From positions 1-41,137 of the forward strand of contig NZ_CAKZIK010000018.1 in the NCBI RefSeq assembly GCF_936933875.1: 41,137 bases of DNA, in the 5' to 3' direction. The DNA comes from an uncultured Chryseobacterium sp. GTDB lineage: Bacteria > Bacteroidota > Bacteroidia > Flavobacteriales > Weeksellaceae. A model generated the notes under the pieces. That model saw nothing but the letters and a program-made list of their open reading frames with translations, made no database searches and was not told the origin of the DNA. Positions 15,578 through 21,991 of the stretch are shown in pieces. The first letter of the stretch is position 1; the number at the start of each line of letters is the position of its first letter. The position numbers were made by a program, and so were the translations under genes.

Positions 15578-18550
15578 TTAGAATTTTACATTGAAATTTA
15601 AGCCTACTGTTCTGGTAGAAGGAAGCGCGCCAATATCCACGTCCGGTGTAATGTCGGAATTATCAAGAGTTGCCGCTTCCGGGTCAAAAATTGGGAACTT
15701 GGTCCACATCCAAAGGTTTTTTCCGTAAAGAGAAATGCTCATCTCCCTCAGTTTCATAGACTCGGTGATGGCTTTCGGGAACACATATCCTATTCTTGCG
15801 TCCCTAAGTTTGATATAGGAAGCATCGAAGGAATTGGTTTCCACATTGGCTCTCCTGTAGTAATCTGAGTAATATTTACTTACTAGAATTCTGGTAGTAT
15901 TCGGCGAGTAAGAGCCATCGGCATTCTGTACCACACCTTCGCCGACCATCATTCCGTCTTCACTGTCACGGTATTTCAGGGTGTGCGCGAGTTTCCCCTG
16001 TTCGGTCATCTTGTGGTGAGTTTGGGAGTATACGATGCCTTTGTACTGCCCGTCAAAGGAAAACTGGATTCTTACATTTTTGATCTGGAAACTGTTTTCG
16101 ATACCGGCTTTCCAAAGCGGAAAGGCATTACCGATCTTCGCCATCTGAGTGGATTTTGCGGTAAGTCCGTCAGAACCCCAAACCACATTTCCCTGAGGAT
16201 CACGCACCAGATTATAACCGTACATATCCCCAAGTGAACCGCCTACTACGGCATTAAAATACACCGCGCCGCCTACACTGCTGTAGTTATAGCCCAGCGG
16301 CTCCTCTTTAAATTCATCCGGGATTGATATCACTTTATTTTTGTTGGTAGCCCAGTTTGCCGCTATACGCCATGTGAAATCTTTTGATTTGAAGGGGAGG
16401 CCTGTCAATTCCAGCTCTACCCCTCTGTTTCTAACTTTTCCACTGTTGATCAGCTTCCTGGAGTAACCGGACTCTACCAGAACCGGGATCCCAAAAACTT
16501 CGTTTTCAGTATAATTATTATAGAACGTGAAATTGAAATTCAACCTGTTTTTCAATACCGCCACATCTAAACCTGCTTCGAGATTCGTGTTGATTTTCGG
16601 TTTAAGATCAGCATTGAAAAGTAAGGCATCCATCGTATAGGAATCCTCGTAATCTGACGGACTATAATATTTTGTCAAACGGTAGGGCGAAGTTCCAAAT
16701 CCTGATCTTGCATAGGACGATCGCAGCTTCAGCAAATCCACCTTATTCAGATCCATCAAATCTGAGAGAATAACACTCGTACTCACAGAAGGATAGAAGA
16801 ATGACCAGTTTTTTCTCGGCAAGGTACTGGTCCAGTCATTTCTTGCCGTTATATCTACAAATATGGCTTTAAAATATTGCAAATTGATAAGCCCGTACAT
16901 ACTGTTCACTTTATAATTGTACGGCATTGTCGGCTTTACCTGAAGGGCTTTTGCATTTTCGAAAGTATAGATTCCTGGCACTATAAGTCCCACAGCGTTT
17001 CTACGGTCAGTTTCAGATCTGGTGTCTCTCATACTTCCTCCCGCAGAAATTTTAAAATTCAGATTTTTAAATTCTCTGTTGTATGAAAGCAATAAATCAT
17101 TATTAAAAACCCTGTCGTTGATATGCTGCTCAGAATAGTAACCTTCCCGGTAGTTGGCGCTGCTCCACGGCCTTTTCTGTGCGCGGTCTTCTACAGTATA
17201 TTCTGCCCCGGAACGGAGCATAATCTCGAAATTATTATTGAACTGATAATTCAGGGTAATGCCGCCCAACATATTGTTTTTGTTGATGGCATTGGTCATT
17301 TCATAGGCAATCATGTAGGGATTATCGATAAATGAACTGAAAGGGTGTATCTGATCTTCCTGATATTTTCCTTTTTTCCAGATCGGGCGGTACCACGCCA
17401 GATCAATATTCGGATTCTGGAAAATCATAAAATAATTGAGCGACTGGTTATTGTAGCCTGTTGCAGGTAAATTATCACTATGGGTATTGGAGAAGATGAA
17501 TTTGGCAGTAGCCTTAAGTTTATTGAAATTAAAGCCGAAGGAATTATTAGCCGTAAACCTTTCAAAGCCTGTATTTGGAACGATCCAGTCATTATCCGTA
17601 TAATTCAAGTTAGTTCTGAAATTGAATTTCCGCCAGCCAGCCTCCAATGAAATGGAGTTGCTGAAAATAGTTCCCACGTTGAAGAATCCCTTCACATTAT
17701 CTTTATATGGCTTCCAGAGCCTTCTTTCTGGGCTTTGTCCTTCCACATCCGGATCGTACTGAAAATAATACTGTCCTTCGAATTTCGGTCCGAACGCACT
17801 GCTCGTACTTCCGGTATTTACACCATCTTCAGAGGCACCGTAAGAATAATAATATTTGCCACTTTTGTCGCGTGTCTGTGTTCCCTGTCCGTATTCGTAC
17901 TGCCAGTCCGGCCATTTTAGAATACTTTCAAAACTTGAATTGGAATTATAACCTACGATCAACTTACCGTTTTTACCTTTTCCCGATTTTGTGGTGATCA
18001 TGATCGCGCCGTTTGCGCCTCTTTCACCATATAAAGCTGCTGCGGAAGCGCCTTTCAGCACGGTTACAGATTCTATGTCTTCTGGATTTATAGCATTCAG
18101 AATATTGCCGTAATCCACCGGTAAATCTCCGCCTGCGCCCGCACCATAAGCTGCAGAACCCGTACCTTTGGTAAGCGTTTGGTCAACAGGAATACCGTCT
18201 ATCACGATTAGGGCAAAATTATCGCTGGCACTCATGGAGGTTTCCCCTCTGAGTTTTATCCTTGCAGTTTCCAGAGGCCCGGCAGAAGCTGTAAGCACTT
18301 TCAAACCGGCAACTTTACCTTCCATGGCTGTCGCCCAGTTGTTATACTGAGCCTTCTCGAAGGCTTCTTCATCTACTTTTTTGGCTGAGAAGCCCAACGC
18401 TTTCTGTTCCCTCTTGATCCCCAAAGCTGTTACTACCACTTCATCGATTTTTCTTTCCGTAATGGTATCAAGTCTGCTTTGCGCTGCCGTTTCTACGGCA
18501 ACAGTGCCGGTCAATACCAAAGCAATAATGGTTTGTAGTTTCCTTTTCAC
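15578..18550 (-). CDS. SusC/RagA-family TonB-dependent outer-membrane transporter
   Basis: A 990-residue TonB-dependent transporter. Residues 1-24 are a signal peptide (TVAVETAAQ end). A TonB-box-like segment IDEVVVTALG lies at 35-44, then the plug (KVAGLKV, ALIVIDGIPVDQ, SVTVLKGASAAALYGERGANGAIMITTK) and the 22-strand barrel, ending in the aromatic C-terminal strand TVGLNFNVKF. Unlike most SusC proteins it has no carboxypeptidase-regulatory domain between the signal peptide and the TonB box. Start choice: the codon at 18550 is GTG, which directly begins a good signal peptide (MKRKLQTII); no ATG lies upstream in frame. First gene of a four-gene operon. A promoter and 11-bp direct repeats lie just upstream. 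Confidence 0.95.
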   Translation of the reverse strand: MKRKLQTIIALVLTGTVAVETAAQSRLDTITERKIDEVVVTALGIKREQKALGFSAKKVDEEAFEKAQYNNWATAMEGKVAGLKVLTASAGPLETARIKLRGETSMSASDNFALIVIDGIPVDQTLTKGTGSAAYGAGAGGDLPVDYGNILNAINPEDIESVTVLKGASAAALYGERGANGAIMITTKSGKGKNGKLIVGYNSNSSFESILKWPDWQYEYGQGTQTRDKSGKYYYSYGASEDGVNTGSTSSAFGPKFEGQYYFQYDPDVEGQSPERRLWKPYKDNVKGFFNVGTIFSNSISLEAGWRKFNFRTNLNYTDNDWIVPNTGFERFTANNSFGFNFNKLKATAKFIFSNTHSDNLPATGYNNQSLNYFMIFQNPNIDLAWYRPIWKKGKYQEDQIHPFSSFIDNPYMIAYEMTNAINKNNMLGGITLNYQFNNNFEIMLRSGAEYTVEDRAQKRPWSSANYREGYYSEQHINDRVFNNDLLLSYNREFKNLNFKISAGGSMRDTRSETDRRNAVGLIVPGIYTFENAKALQVKPTMPYNYKVNSMYGLINLQYFKAIFVDITARNDWTSTLPRKNWSFFYPSVSTSVILSDLMDLNKVDLLKLRSSYARSGFGTSPYRLTKYYSPSDYEDSYTMDALLFNADLKPKINTNLEAGLDVAVLKNRLNFNFTFYNNYTENEVFGIPVLVESGYSRKLINSGKVRNRGVELELTGLPFKSKDFTWRIAANWATNKNKVISIPDEFKEEPLGYNYSSVGGAVYFNAVVGGSLGDMYGYNLVRDPQGNVVWGSDGLTAKSTQMAKIGNAFPLWKAGIENSFQIKNVRIQFSFDGQYKGIVYSQTHHKMTEQGKLAHTLKYRDSEDGMMVGEGVVQNADGSYSPNTTRILVSKYYSDYYRRANVETNSFDASYIKLRDARIGYVFPKAITESMKLREMSISLYGKNLWMWTKFPIFDPEAATLDNSDITPDVDIGALPSTRTVGLNFNVKF

Positions 18551-18572
18551 TTTTTTCTTTATAAATTTTGCG

Positions 18573-18580
18573 CAAAATTA
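18573..18580 (-). promoter_or_regulatory. TAnnTTTG promoter element of the susCD-phosphodiesterase operon
   Basis: Minus-strand TAATTTTG, 22 bases before the GTG start of susC. The upstream -33 region coincides with the direct repeats at 18590-18617. Confidence 0.6.
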
Positions 18581-18589
18581 CCATGACAG

Positions 18590-18617
18590 CATTAAGATAT
18601 CATTAAACGGGGATTAA
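18590..18617 (-). promoter_or_regulatory. Three 11-bp-spaced direct repeats, candidate Pho-box-like operator
   Basis: On the plus strand CATTAA at 18590-18595, CATTAA at 18601-18606 and GATTAA at 18612-18617 repeat with an exact 11-base period; a degenerate TTTAAC follows at 18623. The nearest repeat ends nine bases from the promoter element at 18573-18580. An 11-bp repeat period replacing the upstream promoter box is the layout of PhoB/OmpR-type activator sites. The assignment to PhoB is inference from the phosphate-related genes downstream. Confidence 0.45.
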
Positions 18618-18768
18618 CTTATTTTAACAAATACATGAACTGTAAATAAATTAAATATTAAACACCATCATAAAACGCTCGTACTCAGTTAATATATTAT
18701 GTTAAATGTTCTTAATAATTAAACTGATCATCAGCCCAAATTTCTTTATATATTAGAGCCAGATTAAG

Positions 18769-18776
18769 TACTTTTG
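18769..18776 (+). promoter_or_regulatory. TAnnTTTG promoter element for ligA
   Basis: TACTTTTG, 18 bases before the ligA start codon, in the divergent intergenic region between susC and ligA. Confidence 0.6.
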
Positions 18777-18794
18777 TGAAAAGACTACTAAGCA

Positions 18795-20795
18795 ATGTCC
18801 GACCATATCCAAGAAAAAATAGAGCAGCTCCGCGAAGAACTTCATCAGCACAATTACGATTATTTCGTTAATGACGAACCCACGATTTCCGATTTTGAAT
18901 TCGATGCGAAACTGAAAGAACTTCAGGCTTTGGAAGCGCAACATCCCGAATTTTTCGATGCCAACTCTCCTACTTTGCGTGTTGGCGGTGGAATTACGAA
19001 GAATTTTCCGACCGTTCAGCATCAGTTCAGAATGTATTCTTTGGACAATTCCTATGATTTTAACGATTTAGAAGACTGGGAAAAGCGGATTTTTCGCACT
19101 ATTGACGAACCTGTAGAATTTGTTGCCGAATTAAAATACGACGGTGCCTCTATTTCTATTTTGTACGAAAACGGAAAACTTTCGCAGGCGGTAACGCGTG
19201 GCGATGGTTTTCAGGGCGACGAAATTACAGCCAATGTCAGGACGATTTCGGATGTTCCTTTGACGTTGAAAGGCGATTTTCCTACTAAATTTTATATGCG
19301 TGGCGAAATTTATTTAACCCGTAAAAACTTCGACAAAATCAATGCTGCGCGTGAAGAAGAAGGTTTGGATCCGTTTATGAACCCAAGAAATACGGCTTCC
19401 GGAAGTTTGAAAATTCAGGATTCTGCGGAAGTGAGAAAACGAGGACTTTCAGCGGTTTTATATCAGTTTGTCGGCGAAGATTTACCCGCAGAAACGCATT
19501 GGGAATTGCTGGAAAAAGCGAAAAGTTGGGGTTTCAAAACTTCGGCGCAGGCAAAACTATGCAGAACTTTGGACGAAGTGAAAGATTTCATCAATTATTG
19601 GGATGAAAAACGCCACGAACTGCCTTTTGAAATTGACGGTATTGTTTTGAAAGTCAATTCGTTGGAACAGCAAAAACAACTCGGTTATACTGCGAAATCG
19701 CCGCGTTGGGCAATGGCTTATAAATTTAAAGCCGAAAAAGTGGAAACCGAACTGCAAAGCGTTTCATATCAGGTCGGAAGAACCGGAGCCATAACACCTG
19801 TAGCTAATTTGAAACCGGTTTTGTTGGCTGGAACTGTGGTAAAACGTGCTTCGCTTCACAACGAAGATATCATTAAAAAACTCGATTTGCACGAAAATGA
19901 TTTTGTTTTTGTAGAAAAAGGCGGTGAAATTATTCCGAAAATTGTGGGCGTCAATACAGATAAAAGAAATCCAGAAAATTCTGAAATTCACTATATTAAA
20001 AACTGTCCGGAATGCAGAACTGAACTCGTAAAAATTGAAGACCAAGCCATCCATTTTTGTCCGAACGAAATGCACTGTCCGCCGCAGGTGATCGGAAGAA
20101 TGATTCATTACGTTTCCCGAAAAGCCTTAAATATTGAAAGTTTGGGACAGGAAACCATCGCCCAACTCTACCGCGAAAAACTGATTGAAAATCCTGCTGA
20201 TTTTTATGTTTTGACGAAGGAACAACTGCTTCCTTTGGAAAGAATGGCGGAAAAATCCGCGCAGAATATTATCGACGGCATTGAAAAATCCAAAGAAATT
20301 CCGTTTGAGAAGGTTTTGTTTGGAATTGGCATTAAACACGTCGGCGAAACGGTGGCGAAGAAGTTGGTGAAGAATTTCGCCACGATCGAAGATTTGAAAA
20401 ACGCGACTTCCGAAGAACTTTGCCAAGTGGAAGATATAGGACAGAAAATTGCGGACAGCATTGTAGAATTTTTCAAAAATCCGGAAAATAACCTGATGAT
20501 TGAAAGACTGAAATCTTATGGTGTACAATTAGAAAAAGGTGAATCTGCCAACGAAGTCTTAAGCAATGTTCTTGAAAACAAAACCTTCCTTTTCACCGGA
20601 AAACTCTCACTTTTCACACGAGAACAGGCCGAAGAAATGGTGGAAAAACATGGTGGTAAAAACATTTCGGCCGTTTCCAAAAACCTGAATTATCTCGTGG
20701 TTGGCGAAAAAGCCGGAAGCAAGCTGAAAAAAGCGCAAGACATCGGCACGATTACGGTTTTGGATGAACAGGGATTTTTGGATTTGATTGGGTAA
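18795..20795 (+). CDS. ligA: NAD-dependent DNA ligase
   Basis: A 666-residue ligase that seals nicks in replication and repair. Domain Ia (1-65, with the Tyr pair HNYDYF) binds NAD. The adenylation domain has the AMP-accepting Lys114 in ELKYDGAS, then MRGEIYL and EIDGIVLKVN. The OB fold follows (VGRTGAITPVANLKPV). A four-Cys zinc finger is visible (CPEC ... CPNEMHC), then helix-hairpin-helix repeats (FGIGIKHVGETVAKKL, VEDIGQKIADSI) and a C-terminal BRCT domain (about 590-666; FLFTGKL ... NLNYLVVGEKAGSKLKKA). Length and domain order are normal for LigA. Monocistronic, with its own promoter. Confidence 0.98.
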   Translation: MSDHIQEKIEQLREELHQHNYDYFVNDEPTISDFEFDAKLKELQALEAQHPEFFDANSPTLRVGGGITKNFPTVQHQFRMYSLDNSYDFNDLEDWEKRIFRTIDEPVEFVAELKYDGASISILYENGKLSQAVTRGDGFQGDEITANVRTISDVPLTLKGDFPTKFYMRGEIYLTRKNFDKINAAREEEGLDPFMNPRNTASGSLKIQDSAEVRKRGLSAVLYQFVGEDLPAETHWELLEKAKSWGFKTSAQAKLCRTLDEVKDFINYWDEKRHELPFEIDGIVLKVNSLEQQKQLGYTAKSPRWAMAYKFKAEKVETELQSVSYQVGRTGAITPVANLKPVLLAGTVVKRASLHNEDIIKKLDLHENDFVFVEKGGEIIPKIVGVNTDKRNPENSEIHYIKNCPECRTELVKIEDQAIHFCPNEMHCPPQVIGRMIHYVSRKALNIESLGQETIAQLYREKLIENPADFYVLTKEQLLPLERMAEKSAQNIIDGIEKSKEIPFEKVLFGIGIKHVGETVAKKLVKNFATIEDLKNATSEELCQVEDIGQKIADSIVEFFKNPENNLMIERLKSYGVQLEKGESANEVLSNVLENKTFLFTGKLSLFTREQAEEMVEKHGGKNISAVSKNLNYLVVGEKAGSKLKKAQDIGTITVLDEQGFLDLIG

Positions 20796-20814
20796 ATGTG
20801 TTTTTAGTGCTTGA

Positions 20815-20870
20815 ACACTCCGCCTTCATCGCATCGCTCAGAATCTATCCCCTTAAAAAGAGGGGATTAA
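20815..20870. repeat. Degenerate interspersed repeat ending in CCCCTTAAAAAGAGGGG
   Basis: Starts GAACACTCCGCCTTC and ends in a small palindrome CCCCTTAAAAAGAGGGG. The segment at 35563-35618 has the same plan (AACACCCCG ... CACCTCTGAAAGAGGGG), so the two are diverged copies of one repeat type. Confidence 0.5.
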
Positions 20871-20880
20871 TACAACAAAA

Positions 20881-20905
20881 CGCACCCAAAAGAGTGCGCT
20901 TTGAA
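20881..20905 (+). terminator. Possible terminator for ligA
   Basis: A 5-bp stem CGCAC / GTGCG with an 8-base loop, preceded by A residues and followed by CTTTG and A residues; modest in strength, and lying after a repeat that separates it from ligA. Confidence 0.4.
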
Positions 20906-20961
20906 AAAAAGGGCGGCATCAATTATTTATAGAAATTAGGAATTTCCATAGAAAGCCGCCC
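20904..20961 (-). terminator. Long-loop terminator of the unknown two-gene operon
   Basis: GGGCGGC at 20911-20917 and GCCGCCC at 20955-20961 form a 7-bp GC stem with a 37-base loop. On the minus strand the stem is followed by seven T residues (A-run 20904-20910), 11 bases past the stop at 20972. Confidence 0.6.
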
Positions 20962-20971
20962 CAATATTTGA

Positions 20972-21439
20972 TTAGTTTGGTACTTTAACGCCAAGTTCGT
21001 AAAGGTTACCTCGCATTAGGAACTTAATTCTTTCTCGGGTGGTCACGGTGTTTACTTCTCCGTTTTTCATAACGATGATACGGTCGCCGGTAGCGATATT
21101 CTGGTCATCAATCCAGTCTTCCGGTGCCACATCATCTTCACGTTCTTTCATCTCTACCAAAATGTCCTGCGCCATTTCCTGGAATCTTTCGTCTTCCGAG
21201 TAAATCACTTCGTATTCTGGATCCAATCCTACGCGGAAAGGTTTATGGGAAGCAATAAGCTGCGCTTTGTCATTCGGCATTGGGTTGTCGGAACCGTCGG
21301 TAAAACCGACCTCAATCAGTTCACCACCGCTTTCTCCGGCGTATTTCACCGCATCTTCATAAGTTTCAAAATTGGTTACAACCTTATAATCATCGTATGC
21401 ATACTCTTGCAGTCTTGAATTTTGTTCTGTGTTTTCCAT
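20972..21439 (-). CDS. Hypothetical acidic cytoplasmic protein
   Basis: A 155-residue protein I do not recognise as a named family. It is acidic, with no signal peptide, membrane segment or Cys motif. It begins MENTEQNSRLQEYAYDDY and has a repeated-looking hydrophobic/charged pattern (NFETYEDAVKYAGESGG, then EVIYSEDERFQEMAQDIL) and a basic C-terminal part (TTRERIKFLMRGNLYELG). Ten bases separate it from the upstream membrane protein gene, so the two are probably co-transcribed and end at one terminator. Codon use looks like that of its neighbours. Confidence 0.8.
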   Translation of the reverse strand: MENTEQNSRLQEYAYDDYKVVTNFETYEDAVKYAGESGGELIEVGFTDGSDNPMPNDKAQLIASHKPFRVGLDPEYEVIYSEDERFQEMAQDILVEMKEREDDVAPEDWIDDQNIATGDRIIVMKNGEVNTVTTRERIKFLMRGNLYELGVKVPN

Positions 21440-21449
21440 AGTTTAAAAT

Positions 21450-21866
21450 TTACTTTTTATCGTCTGGTTTTATTTCTTCTTTCACTTCGCGCCATTCGTT
21501 GTCTTTCAGGTTGCCTTCGAGTTTTTCTACTTTCAGCATCTGGCGTAGAATTCCGAAAAGCGTCATATACAGATTCGCTATCCAAACCAACGCAAAAAAA
21601 GCGACAACATAACCTCTCCAATCGTCGTAAACGAGTTTAAAACCCGTAAAAATCAGCAAAAAGAGCGTTACATAATGGCTGAAACAGTATTCGCAGGTAA
21701 ACAGATAGAAAAACTTTCTTTCTGCCAAACTTCGGCTGGTTTTCGACTTTTGTAGGCAGTATTCGCGTGGTTCACGAAAAATTTCCTCGTGCGTAACTGT
21801 CCACGCCATACACGCAACAGGAAGCGCGAGTAGAAGTAAATTTCCAACCTGATGTGCCAATTCCAT
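21450..21866 (-). CDS. Hypothetical membrane protein with CxxC motif
   Basis: A 138-residue protein with three likely membrane segments (about 7-26, 62-80 and 86-107) and a charged C-terminal tail (EKLEGNLKDNEWREVKEEIKPDDKK). Cys37 and the pair Cys58/Cys61 (FTCEYCFSHY) could bind a metal or form a disulfide. I cannot assign a family with confidence; short membrane proteins with a Cys-x-x-Cys next to a helix exist in the DUF1360 group, which is one possibility. First gene of a two-gene operon. A TAnnTTTG promoter lies only seven bases from the start codon, so the mRNA may be nearly leaderless. Confidence 0.8.
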   Translation of the reverse strand: MELAHQVGNLLLLALPVACMAWTVTHEEIFREPREYCLQKSKTSRSLAERKFFYLFTCEYCFSHYVTLFLLIFTGFKLVYDDWRGYVVAFFALVWIANLYMTLFGILRQMLKVEKLEGNLKDNEWREVKEEIKPDDKK

Positions 21867-21873
21867 TTCAATA

Positions 21874-21881
21874 CAAATTTA
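21874..21881 (-). promoter_or_regulatory. TAnnTTTG promoter very close to the start of the unknown two-gene operon
   Basis: Minus-strand TAAATTTG with its last base seven bases before the ATG at 21866. Confidence 0.5.
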
Positions 21882-21967
21882 GTTTTGAGAAGTGCTATTT
21901 GTTTTACAGAATTTGGGTTTCCTCGTATAAAATTTTTAGATGAACTGAAGAATTGCGGGAAACTTGC

Positions 21968-21975
21968 TAATTTTG
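21968..21975 (+). promoter_or_regulatory. TAnnTTTG promoter element for the metal P-ATPase
   Basis: TAATTTTG, 16 bases before the start codon at 21992. Confidence 0.6.
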
Positions 21976-21991
21976 ATAAAAAAGTAAACAA

